Below, piece by piece: positions 26,553 to 34,689 of a DNA stretch of 64,000 nucleotides. Source of the DNA: an uncultured Tenacibaculum sp. (GTDB lineage: Bacteria; Bacteroidota; Bacteroidia; Flavobacteriales; Flavobacteriaceae); the NCBI RefSeq assembly GCF_947494125.1, contig NZ_CANLTU010000006.1:124001-188000 (forward strand). The letters are read 5' to 3'. Position numbers and translations under genes: made by a program. The notes beneath the pieces are model-generated. The model made no database searches. It was given only the letters and a program-made list of their open reading frames with translations, and was not told where the DNA came from. The number at the start of each line of letters is the position of its first letter. Position 1 is the first letter of the stretch.

Positions 26553-26924
26553 ATGGAAGATTTTATAGATGAGACGTATAAAAGAGTAGAGCAAATAATA
26601 AATTATAAAAGGTTTAATATTAGGTCTTTTGAGGAAGAAATTAATGTTTCAAATAACTCAGTAGGAACAGCAATAAGAAGAAAATCTTCATTTAAGAGCA
26701 ACGTGTTGAACAAAATTCTCCACTCATTTCCAGAAATAAATCCAACGTGGCTCCTAACAGGTAGAGAGGAGATGCTTATAAGTAATAAAGTTGAAGGTAT
26801 AGCAAACGAACCAGATTCAGTATATAAACTAGAGAATATAAGTGTTCAAGTAAAAGAAAGTTTGCTAAAATTACTTTTAGAAGATGAAGAGGTTAAAAAA
26901 GCATTAATGTCACATTTCAAGTAA
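26553..26924 (+). CDS. Phage-type HTH repressor-like regulator
   Basis: A 123-residue protein starting MEDFIDETYKRVEQII. The N-terminal part (about 1-75) fits a repressor helix-turn-helix (FEEEINVSNNSVGTAIRRK), followed by FPEINPTWLLTGREEML, a phrase common to phage-like repressors of Bacteroidota. The rest is a short acidic helix. ATG at 26553 is chosen; the in-frame extension to 26457 runs through the promoter. It is divergent from the small gene at 26158-26409. Confidence 0.7.
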   Translation: MEDFIDETYKRVEQIINYKRFNIRSFEEEINVSNNSVGTAIRRKSSFKSNVLNKILHSFPEINPTWLLTGREEMLISNKVEGIANEPDSVYKLENISVQVKESLLKLLLEDEEVKKALMSHFK

Positions 26925-27045
26925 AATTAACAAAGGTTATATTCAATTAAATTAAAAATAGAATTTTGTTAGAATTTTCAGTTTTTCAAAATCTTCCTTT
27001 GTTTTTTAAATCTAGAAAATTAAAAGAGTTTGAAGAAAAAAAGAA

Positions 27046-27576
27046 TTAATGTTTTTTCAGAATAAATTTATCAAGTTCATTTATGTCGTAAGCTTTAAGG
27101 TAATCCTTTTCATTAATACTGTTGTTTTTGTTAGAGTCATAATCCATTAATATTTTCCATAGGTCTTTTTCTTTAGTTAGTATAACATGAAACTGACCAT
27201 AGTACACTTTCTTTTTTAGGTTTTGAATTCTAATTAATTTATAAACGCCTCTTTCACTAGCAATAGAGTCGTTATTAATTCTTTCGAAGAAGCGAAGAGA
27301 TATACTATTGGTAATCTTGTTTTCCTTAGCCTTGTGAAATCTAGTTTTATAATTATTTATATAAGTATTATAATCGGTTATTCTTTTTCCGTCAGAAATT
27401 CGAATTAGTTCTTTTGAGTGAATTTTGGCCATCAATTTATAATTCAAAGAATTAAAGGCATTATAAAATTTATTCCAAACTTTATTGATGTCTTCTAGGT
27501 TTTTCTGAGATTGAGAATAACTTAGATTGGAGATTGTAAATAAAAAAAATAAAAAGAAAATAGATTTATTAAGCAT
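27046..27576 (-). CDS. Exported NTF2-like (DUF4440-type) protein
   Basis: A 176-residue protein with a signal peptide (ending NLSYSQ). A single cone-shaped NTF2-like fold is suggested by INKVWNKFYNAFNSLNYKLMAKIHS, the YKLIRIQ and FHVILTKEKDLWKILMDYD strands, and length. Such proteins occur as SnoaL/ketosteroid-isomerase-like enzymes or binding proteins. No catalytic residues can be assigned. It stands alone between the HTH region and the trigger-factor locus. Confidence 0.65.
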   Translation of the reverse strand: MLNKSIFFLFFLFTISNLSYSQSQKNLEDINKVWNKFYNAFNSLNYKLMAKIHSKELIRISDGKRITDYNTYINNYKTRFHKAKENKITNSISLRFFERINNDSIASERGVYKLIRIQNLKKKVYYGQFHVILTKEKDLWKILMDYDSNKNNSINEKDYLKAYDINELDKFILKKH

Positions 27577-27704
27577 AATTATTTTGTTTTAAATTAATAT
27601 GGAAACCCCTAAGGAATCAGTTATGATTTTAACGGAACTGCCAAAACAGCAGTCTTTTAGGTTTGGTATGGTTATCGCTTTAATATCAGCAAAAAAACAC
27701 ACAA

Positions 27705-28052
27705 ATGAAAATATTTTTAAAACTATTATTAACAGCTTTAGCAGTTGTGGTGTTGGCAAATATATTGCCAGGAATTACAGTAAATAGTTATGTTACGGCA
27801 ATTATAGTAGCAGCAGTAATCTCATTATTAAATATGTTTGTGCGTCCGTTATTAATATTTTTTACACTACCAGCTACAATTATTAGTTTAGGATTATTTC
27901 TTTTTGTTATTAATGCAATAATCATATTATTAGCAGGTAAGTTAGTAACAGGATTTGTAGTAGGTGGTTTTTTTACAGCACTATTATTTAGTGTATTGTT
28001 ATCAATATTTAGATCAGTCCTATTTTCACTATTAAAAGAAGATAAAAAATAA
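27705..28052 (+). CDS. Phage-holin-family four-helix membrane protein
   Basis: A 115-residue protein with four membrane helices and the conserved LPGITVNSY and LNMFVRPLLIFFTLPATI stretches of the PF04020 (4-TM holin-like) family, widespread in bacterial chromosomes and not evidence of a prophage. It lies 84 bases before trigger factor. The role of chromosomal members is not established. Confidence 0.85.
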   Translation: MKIFLKLLLTALAVVVLANILPGITVNSYVTAIIVAAVISLLNMFVRPLLIFFTLPATIISLGLFLFVINAIIILLAGKLVTGFVVGGFFTALLFSVLLSIFRSVLFSLLKEDKK

Positions 28053-28076
28053 CTGAAAACGAAAGAGTTAAACCTA

Positions 28077-28107
28077 TTGCAGAAAAGGTAAAAAATAACT
28101 AATTTTG
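28077..28107 (+). promoter_or_regulatory. Promoter of tig
   Basis: TTG at 28077-28079, a 20-base spacer and TAATTTTG at 28100-28107 fit the Bacteroidota sigma-A consensus TTG-N17-23-TAnnTTTG. The predicted leader is about 25 bases. Confidence 0.7.
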
Positions 28108-28136
28108 CACCCGATTTTAAAGAAACAGATTTTAAG

Positions 28137-29459
28137 ATGAATATTACAAAAGAAAACGTAGATGCGTTAAACGCAGTTGTAAAAGTTGATATAGTTGCAG
28201 AAGATTATCAAGCTAACGTAACAAAAGTATTAAACGATTACCGTAAAACAGCGAACATTCCAGGATTTAGAAAAGGTCAAGTACCAATGGGAATGGTAAA
28301 GAAGCAATACGGGAAGTCAGTAATGATAGATGAAGTAAATAAGCTTTTACAAGAATCGTTAAACAAATTTTTAGTTGAAGAAAAGTTAGACATCTTAGGT
28401 AATCCATTACCAAGAGTACAAGACGATTTTAATTGGGATGCTGAAAAATTTTCTTTTGAGTTTGAATTAGGATTAGCTCCAGAGTTTGATATAAACTTAA
28501 AGCCAAAAAATAAAGTAACTCAATACAATATTGTTGCAACAGATGAATTAATAGAGAAAGAATTAGAAAATATTCAGACTCGTTATGGTAAAATGTCAGC
28601 AAAAGAAGAAGCAAATGAAGTAGCTAATGTAACAGGTACATTTGTAAATGAGGAAAAAGAAATAAATAAGAAATCTACAATTTCTGTAAAAGATATTAAA
28701 GGGAAAACAAATTTAAAAAAGTTTGTAGGAGCTAAAGTAGGAGATGTTTTAGAATTAAAAACAAAAAACTTATTTGAAGATGAGCACAAGTTGCAAAGTG
28801 CTTTAGGTGTTTCTCATGATGATGTTCATGGATTAGAAATTCCTGTTACTTTAACAATCGAAGAAATTACAGAAACTGAGCCAGCAGAATTAGATAAAGA
28901 ATTATTTGATAAGTTATTTGCTGATGGAAGTGTAAATACTGTTACAGAATTAAAAGATAAAATTAAGGAAGACGCAGAAAAGCAATTTCAACAACAAGCA
29001 GATCAGCAATTATTAAATGCAATTACTGAAAACTTAGTAGAGAATACTAAATTCGATTTACCAACTGAGTTCTTACAAAAGTGGTTGCAAACTGCAGGAG
29101 AAAAGCAATTAACAACAGAAGAGGCAGTAGAAGAGTTTAACAAGTCAGAAAAAGGATTACGTTACCAATTAATCGAAGGAAAGATTATGAAAGATAACGA
29201 AATCAAATTAGATTATGCTGAGTTGGTAGACTATGCAAAAGGATTTATCCGTTCGCAAATGGCACAGTTTGGTAACATGAATCCAGAAGAAAAAGAATTG
29301 GATGATATTGCAGGAAGAATCTTACAAAATCAAGATGAGGCTCAAAAATTACAGGCACAATTAATAAGCCAAAAATTATTAGCTTTTTATAAAGAAAATA
29401 TGAGTTTCGACTCTAAAGAACTTTCTTACGAAGATTTTATTAAAGAAGTATATAAATAA
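28137..29459 (+). CDS. tig: Trigger factor
   Basis: This ribosome-bound chaperone and prolyl isomerase meets nascent chains at the exit tunnel. The 440-residue protein has the ribosome-docking signature in the form IPGFRKGQVPMGMVKKQYG (about 41-59), a weak FKBP-like middle domain (about 150-245) and the long helical C-terminal arms. Length is normal. It has its own promoter and terminator and precedes clpP-clpX, the common arrangement. Confidence 0.95.
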   Translation: MNITKENVDALNAVVKVDIVAEDYQANVTKVLNDYRKTANIPGFRKGQVPMGMVKKQYGKSVMIDEVNKLLQESLNKFLVEEKLDILGNPLPRVQDDFNWDAEKFSFEFELGLAPEFDINLKPKNKVTQYNIVATDELIEKELENIQTRYGKMSAKEEANEVANVTGTFVNEEKEINKKSTISVKDIKGKTNLKKFVGAKVGDVLELKTKNLFEDEHKLQSALGVSHDDVHGLEIPVTLTIEEITETEPAELDKELFDKLFADGSVNTVTELKDKIKEDAEKQFQQQADQQLLNAITENLVENTKFDLPTEFLQKWLQTAGEKQLTTEEAVEEFNKSEKGLRYQLIEGKIMKDNEIKLDYAELVDYAKGFIRSQMAQFGNMNPEEKELDDIAGRILQNQDEAQKLQAQLISQKLLAFYKENMSFDSKELSYEDFIKEVYK

Positions 29460-29481
29460 CAGTTTAAGGCTGATATAATTG

Positions 29482-29511
29482 AAAAACCTGAATGAAAATT
29501 CAGGTTTTTTT
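29482..29511 (+). terminator. Terminator after tig
   Basis: AAAAACCTGAAT pairs with ATTCAGGTTTTT around GAAA, followed by T. Confidence 0.9.
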
Positions 29512-29587
29512 AGCCATAAACACAAGCAAAATACTAACGAAATAGTTCTTATATTTACATCTTTATAACCCAAAAAACATTTTTAGA

Positions 29588-30247
29588 ATGGATTACGGAA
29601 AAGAATTCGAAAAATACGCAACAAAGCACCACGGAATAAACAGTACATATTTAGGAAAAGTAACAAGTAGTTTAACCCCATATATAGTAGAGGAGAGACA
29701 ACTAAATGTAGCGCATATGGATGTTTTTTCGCGCTTAATGATGGATAGAATTATCTTTTTAGGTACTGGTATTAACGATCAAGTAGCCAATATTGTGCAA
29801 GCACAATTATTATTCTTAGAAAGTGTAGATGCTAATAAAGATATTTCAATCTATATTAACTCTCCAGGAGGAGGAGTATATGCAGGTTTAGGAATATACG
29901 ATACAATGCAGTTTATAAAGCCAGATGTAGCAACAATTTGTACAGGTATGGCAGCATCAATGGGAGCAGTTTTAATGTGTGCAGGAGAAAAAGGTAAGCG
30001 TTCAGCATTACCACATTCACGTATAATGATTCACCAACCATTAGGAGGGGCACAAGGACAAGCTTCAGATATGGAAATTACGGTAAAAGAAATAGGAAAG
30101 TTAAAAACAGAACTATATAATATTATTTCAAATCATTCAGGACAACCTTTTGATAAAGTTCATGAAGATTCTGATAGAGATTATTGGATGAAAGCAGACG
30201 AAGCAAAAGCTTACGGAATGGTGGATGAAATTTTAACAAGAAAATAA
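29588..30247 (+). CDS. clpP: ATP-dependent Clp protease proteolytic subunit
   Basis: This is the serine protease chamber of ClpXP. The 219-residue sequence has the catalytic serine in GMAASMGAVL, histidine in MIHQPLGGAQGQ and aspartate in DRDYWM, plus the YINSPGGGVYAGLGIYDTM region. A weak -7 element (TATATTTA, 29550-29557) precedes it. It is followed by clpX after 42 bases. Confidence 0.96.
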   Translation: MDYGKEFEKYATKHHGINSTYLGKVTSSLTPYIVEERQLNVAHMDVFSRLMMDRIIFLGTGINDQVANIVQAQLLFLESVDANKDISIYINSPGGGVYAGLGIYDTMQFIKPDVATICTGMAASMGAVLMCAGEKGKRSALPHSRIMIHQPLGGAQGQASDMEITVKEIGKLKTELYNIISNHSGQPFDKVHEDSDRDYWMKADEAKAYGMVDEILTRK

Positions 30248-30289
30248 GAATAACAATAGCTAAGTAATAATTAGCTTAAAGTTGATAAA

Positions 30290-31528
30290 ATGTCGAAAGA
30301 AGAAAACTTACAATGTTCCTTTTGTGGGCGTAAAAAACCTGAAACCGATTTATTAATTGCAGGTTTAGATGCACATATTTGCGATAAATGTATAGAGCAG
30401 GCTCATGGAATAGTTGAAGAAGAAATAGCTGAAGCTAAAACAGGAGGTTTATCTCAAGATTTAACACTAAAGAAGCCAAAAGAAATTAAAGCTTTTTTAG
30501 ATGAGTATATCATTGGACAAACCGATACGAAAAGAGCAATGTCTGTAGCAGTATATAATCACTATAAACGATTATTACAAGTAAAAGATGATGTAGATGA
30601 GGTTGAAATTGAAAAATCAAACATAATTTTAGTTGGAGAAACTGGAACAGGGAAAACATTAGTAGCGCGTACTATAGCAAAAATGTTAAACGTTCCATTT
30701 TCAATAGTTGATGCTACGGTTTTAACGCAAGCAGGATATGTAGGTGAAGATGTAGAAAGCATTTTGAGTCGTTTATTACAGGCTGCAGATTATGATGTTG
30801 AGAAGGCAGAAAGAGGAATCGTTTTTATTGACGAGATTGATAAAATAGCTCGTAAAGGAGATAACCCATCAATAACACGAGATGTGTCGGGAGAGGGTGT
30901 TCAACAGGCGTTATTAAAGCTTTTAGAAGGAGCTGTTGTAAATGTAGCTCCAAAAGGAGGTAGAAAACATCCAGAACAAAAGTTTATTGAGGTAAATACT
31001 AAAGATATTTTATTTATTGCAGGAGGAGCGTTTTCTGGAATTGACAGAATGATAAGTAAGCGTTTAAATATGCAAGCGGTAGGTTATAGTGCATCAATAG
31101 ACGAAGATAAAATTGATGAAAGTAACTTATTACAATATATTATTCCTTCAGATTTAAAATCTTTTGGGTTAATACCTGAAATTATAGGGCGTTTGCCAGT
31201 ATTAAGTTATATGAATCCGTTAGATGCTAAAACATTACGAGCAATTTTAACAGAGCCTAAAAATTCAATTATAAAGCAATATACAAAGTTGTTTTCTATG
31301 GATGATGTAGCTTTTTCATTAACAGAAGAAGCTTTGCTATATATTGTAGACAAAGCTGTTGAATATAAGTTAGGAGCTCGTGGATTACGTTCATTGTGTG
31401 AGGCTATTTTAACAGATGCAATGTTTGATATGCCAAGTTCTAACGAAAAGGAATTTATAGTAACTAAAGAGTATGCTGAAGCTAAATTAACAAAATCTGC
31501 TTTAAAGAAATTAAGAGCAGCTTCGTAA
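30290..31528 (+). CDS. clpX: ATP-dependent Clp protease ATP-binding subunit ClpX
   Basis: This is the AAA+ unfoldase that feeds ClpP. Its 412 residues include an intact N-terminal zinc finger (CSFCG and CDKC), Walker A GETGTGKT, Walker [10 protein letters not shown], the GYVG pore loop, the RKH-type loop GGRKHPEQ and sensor-2 GARGLRS. The zinc ligands are complete, in contrast to DnaG and AccD in this window. It forms an operon with clpP and ends at a strong terminator. Confidence 0.97.
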   Translation: MSKEENLQCSFCGRKKPETDLLIAGLDAHICDKCIEQAHGIVEEEIAEAKTGGLSQDLTLKKPKEIKAFLDEYIIGQTDTKRAMSVAVYNHYKRLLQVKDDVDEVEIEKSNIILVGETGTGKTLVARTIAKMLNVPFSIVDATVLTQAGYVGEDVESILSRLLQAADYDVEKAERGIVFIDEIDKIARKGDNPSITRDVSGEGVQQALLKLLEGAVVNVAPKGGRKHPEQKFIEVNTKDILFIAGGAFSGIDRMISKRLNMQAVGYSASIDEDKIDESNLLQYIIPSDLKSFGLIPEIIGRLPVLSYMNPLDAKTLRAILTEPKNSIIKQYTKLFSMDDVAFSLTEEALLYIVDKAVEYKLGARGLRSLCEAILTDAMFDMPSSNEKEFIVTKEYAEAKLTKSALKKLRAAS

Positions 31529-31548
31529 CGTAGTTAACATATAAATAA

Positions 31549-31588
31549 AAAAAAGACCACATTTTGTAAAAAAAATGTGGTCTTTTTT
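31549..31588. terminator. Bidirectional terminator after clpX and the repeat-protein gene
   Basis: A 17-base stem, core AAGACCACATTTT, with a six-base loop and runs of A before and T after. It serves clpX (+) and the gene ending at 31617 (-). Confidence 0.88.
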
Positions 31589-31616
31589 ATGAAGAATACT
31601 ATTTAAAATAACAGTA

Positions 31617-32948
31617 TTAATTTCTAATTTTACTATGTTTTTTAATCCATTCATTAAGTTGAATAGGAGTTAATTTATATTTCTGTTGTATTTCTTTTTT
31701 CTTGTTTTGTATATGAGTAGGATTCAAAATTAAAGAATCATATTCGTTAACAACCGATTTTTTAAATTTTATATAATAGTCTTCGGCAGTTTCTTGTGGT
31801 TGTGTTGTTTTAGTTTTAAGAGAAGGTGTGCCAAATAAGTTTATCCATTCAGAAAATTGTTCAGAATTTAATTGGTGTTTTTTTTGTACTTCTTCTTTTT
31901 TACTTTGCAAATAAGAAGGATTTAATACTAATTTTTCATACTCTTCTACAGCAGCTCTTTTAAATTTAGAATAATGAGCTGTGGTGCTTTTTTTAAGAGC
32001 ATTAACAGTATTCTTTTTTAGATTAGAATATTTTGTAATCCACTGAGAAAACTGATCAGGATTAAGAGCGTATTTTTTTTCTATCTCAATTTTTTTGTCT
32101 TGAATATGATTGTTAGCTAGTATTAATTTATCATATTCGTTAATAACAGAAAGCTGGAATTTTTCATAATAATTAGCAGCCGTTGCTTCTTTTGTTTGAC
32201 TATTTTGAGTAGAGTTTGTTTTTACAGTTTTCTTTACTGAAATAGTTTGAGGTTTTTTATCTTCCTGATATTCTACAACAGTATTTGTATTAAGAGGTTT
32301 TGGTGTAGAACTAGCATTAGCATATGAAGTGTTCGAATCTTTATACCATCCAGGAGGAGTATTTTTAAGTTGAGTTTCATTAGCTACAATAATATTTATT
32401 TTATTGCCAGTAGCATCTAAATTTTCAAGACTATTACAACTTTTAACATCTAGAGAGGTAAGATTATTATAACTACAATATAGGTTTTCTAAACTAGGGT
32501 TGTTGCCAAGAATTAAGCTGTTTAATTTATTGTTGTCACAACTAACGTATATTAATTCAGTGTTATTGCTAAGGTCTAAACTTTCTATTTTGTTTTCACT
32601 ACAGTTTAAAAAAGTAATAGAGGTACTTTTAGATAAATCAATTTTAGTAATATTATTACCAAAACAATCTAAGCGCTTTAAATTCGGAAAACTTTCAAGA
32701 CCTGTTAAATCTTTAATTTTAGAATGTACATTAGGTAATAGTTTATTAGTTATTGGGTTGTTAATATTTAAATTAACAACGTACGCAGCATCACTAACTA
32801 AAATACTTCCGTTTAAACCATTAGAGTCAATGTCTAAGTCAATTAAGCACTCTTCTAATCCAATATCAGGGATACGAATAGTTTCTTCTTGAGAAAACAA
32901 ACTAGAGCATAAAAATAAAGATAACCAAAGGTTTAAAAATGTTTTCAT
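31617..32948 (-). CDS. Exported protein with LRR-like units and three C-terminal repeats
   Basis: A protein of about 443 residues with a signal peptide (ending SLFSQ). The N-terminal half (about 70-190) has at least five leucine-rich units of about 21-23 residues (LKRLDCFGNNITKIDLS, LIYVSCDNNKLNSLIL), as in bacterial SDS22/LRR surface proteins. After a Thr/Ser/Lys-rich linker come three copies of a unit of about 49 residues at 65-66-residue spacing. The unit starts YYxKF and contains EYDxLIL, the QxKKxEIxxKYxL helix and QWI. I do not recognise this repeat. No T9SS sorting domain is visible. ATG at 32948 is preferred: the longer ORF starts at a TTG inside the -7 element. Confidence 0.75.
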   Translation of the reverse strand: MKTFLNLWLSLFLCSSLFSQEETIRIPDIGLEECLIDLDIDSNGLNGSILVSDAAYVVNLNINNPITNKLLPNVHSKIKDLTGLESFPNLKRLDCFGNNITKIDLSKSTSITFLNCSENKIESLDLSNNTELIYVSCDNNKLNSLILGNNPSLENLYCSYNNLTSLDVKSCNSLENLDATGNKINIIVANETQLKNTPPGWYKDSNTSYANASSTPKPLNTNTVVEYQEDKKPQTISVKKTVKTNSTQNSQTKEATAANYYEKFQLSVINEYDKLILANNHIQDKKIEIEKKYALNPDQFSQWITKYSNLKKNTVNALKKSTTAHYSKFKRAAVEEYEKLVLNPSYLQSKKEEVQKKHQLNSEQFSEWINLFGTPSLKTKTTQPQETAEDYYIKFKKSVVNEYDSLILNPTHIQNKKKEIQQKYKLTPIQLNEWIKKHSKIRN

Positions 32949-32966
32949 AATAAGGGAATTTGGTGC

Positions 32967-32974
32967 CAAAAGTA
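32967..32974 (-). promoter_or_regulatory. Promoter -7 element of the repeat-protein gene
   Basis: The minus strand reads TACTTTTG, a full TAnnTTTG match, 19 bases before the ATG. Confidence 0.45.
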
Positions 32975-33068
32975 TAAAAAATCGTTATAAATACCCTTAA
33001 AAGACAAAGTAAATTTAAGGTTTATGAACCCTTGATTTTCTTTATTGTGTTTTTATATAGCTAAAAAA

Positions 33069-34583
33069 TTAAATATCAATTTTATAGATTGTCTTTTTTA
33101 TCAGCATTCCATTTTCTAACATTTTCCTTATAAAGTAATATTTGTTAGGAGGCAATTTCTGTTCATAATTAGGGTTTTTCTTTAGGTCATTAATCCCTAA
33201 TATTTGTGTTTGATACTTATTATCACCTAATGATTCTTTAGAAATAATTAATATAGAGTTTATTGGTACTGAATTATTAGCTTTGCCTTTATAGCCTCCA
33301 AGACAAGTGTAAACTATAATATCATTACCTAGTTGTTTAATTCTAACAGCTCTAACGTAACCAGTATCTTCAGGTTCTTCATTTTTAGTTATTGAATGTT
33401 CTAATCTTAATTTTCCTGGAGTATTGCAAGGAGCTTTTGTTTGATAAAATTCGTAATCAAATCCTTTTTGAAATTTATGCTTGTATGTGCTAGGAGTTCT
33501 ATAGATAATTTCATTACCAATATTATTAGGGTCAGGTTCGGTGTGAGTAATTTCTCCTAGAATAATTTCAGATGAGTAAGGTTGGTATAAACTCTCAGTG
33601 GAACTCATTACATCTGCAAATTTCGTATATAAGTTTTGTTGAATTGCAGTTCGCATTCTTAAACCTTGACCTTCTGTGAAAATAGCATTATTTAATGACC
33701 GACAAGGTAGAGTGCTTGGACTCATGAAGTTGTTAGCAGGTACTTGCGGAAAGTTAATATTACATTTAGTATTGCTATTTGTACCAGTGTAAGTTAAACA
33801 ATCTGAGTTAACTTGATCACCACTAAAAGTTGTAGATGGTATAGTGTCATCAACATTATCGTTAGCATTAGCTAACTCACAATTAGATTTATTCCAATTA
33901 TGATATGTATGCAATAAAGATAAATTGTGTCCAATTTCATGAGGTAATGTAGAAGTTAATAAATATTCGTCATCAATAACACTGTTAACACCTTTTTTAT
34001 TTGCCATTCCAGAATATTGTATATATTGAATATTGTTATTGAAAATCTTATCAACTATAAAAATATTAAAGCTATCTCCTTGGTATTTATTAATGCTTTT
34101 AGAATATTGTACAAGTTCAGTGAAAGTACCAAAGGGTGTTTGACCTTGAAGGCCATAAAAAATAGTTAATTTATTAGTGTTATTAATATTATTAAAACCT
34201 TTGTATTTAAAAAAGATATTAAATTGATTGAACTTGTTATTAAGAGTAGCAACTGCGTCAATAATGTTATTTTCATCTATAGGAACTTCACGAGTTCCAT
34301 CGTTTTTACATATTATATGAAAAAATACATTAATAACATATTTTGCATCATTATTGGGAGAAGAATTTTTTTTATAATAATTTAATTCTTTATCAGTTGT
34401 GTCTGGATGATAAATAGAACCGCATTGTGGAGGAATAATCTTTTTATCTAAAACATAATCCTCAACTTTGTTTAATTCAAGACTTTTGTCTTTTAGAAGT
34501 TCACTAATTTTTTTTTGAGATAAACCAGATGCTATGTATAACATAGCCATTAGGAATACGAGGGATATCCTTTTTCTGTTCAT
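33069..34583 (-). CDS. Secreted zinc metalloprotease, M43 (pappalysin-like)
   Basis: A 504-residue exported protein (signal peptide ending SGLSQ). The zinc motif HEIGHNLSLLH begins near residue 214, and a metzincin Met-turn NFMSPS follows about 70 residues later, as in peptidase family M43. A C-terminal domain of about 170 residues of unknown type follows. No type IX sorting domain is evident at the end (KKTIYKIDI), so it may be periplasmic or use another route. It lies 100 bases upstream of the repeat-protein gene on the same strand. Confidence 0.8.
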   Translation of the reverse strand: MNRKRISLVFLMAMLYIASGLSQKKISELLKDKSLELNKVEDYVLDKKIIPPQCGSIYHPDTTDKELNYYKKNSSPNNDAKYVINVFFHIICKNDGTREVPIDENNIIDAVATLNNKFNQFNIFFKYKGFNNINNTNKLTIFYGLQGQTPFGTFTELVQYSKSINKYQGDSFNIFIVDKIFNNNIQYIQYSGMANKKGVNSVIDDEYLLTSTLPHEIGHNLSLLHTYHNWNKSNCELANANDNVDDTIPSTTFSGDQVNSDCLTYTGTNSNTKCNINFPQVPANNFMSPSTLPCRSLNNAIFTEGQGLRMRTAIQQNLYTKFADVMSSTESLYQPYSSEIILGEITHTEPDPNNIGNEIIYRTPSTYKHKFQKGFDYEFYQTKAPCNTPGKLRLEHSITKNEEPEDTGYVRAVRIKQLGNDIIVYTCLGGYKGKANNSVPINSILIISKESLGDNKYQTQILGINDLKKNPNYEQKLPPNKYYFIRKMLENGMLIKKTIYKIDI

Positions 34584-34660
34584 AAGTAATTGTTTTTTAG
34601 CTAATTAAAGCCTACTAAAAATACTCTTATTTTTTTAAAAAAGAAAATTTTTAAAAACAT

Positions 34661-34668
34661 TATCTTTG
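34661..34668 (+). promoter_or_regulatory. Promoter -7 element of dnaG
   Basis: TATCTTTG fully matches TAnnTTTG, 22 bases before the dnaG ATG; no -33 TTG at proper spacing. Confidence 0.5.
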
Positions 34669-34689
34669 AAATCGAAATTTTAATAGTAA

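Noticed and set aside
27599..27787. 62-residue plus-strand ORF
   Set aside because: Overlaps the start of the holin-family gene in another frame and shows no domain or good start context.
25795..28052. Prophage remnant
   Set aside because: Repressor-like and holin-family genes are present, but there is no integrase, terminase, capsid or tail gene, and the 4-TM holin family is a common chromosomal one.
31617..32300. CRISPR-like or DNA repeat array
   Set aside because: The periodicity is at protein level (65-66 residues) with diverged DNA; no short identical repeats with spacers were seen here or elsewhere in the window.
32500..32892. 130-residue plus-strand ORF
   Set aside because: Antisense to the LRR-like repeats; its leucine content mirrors theirs.
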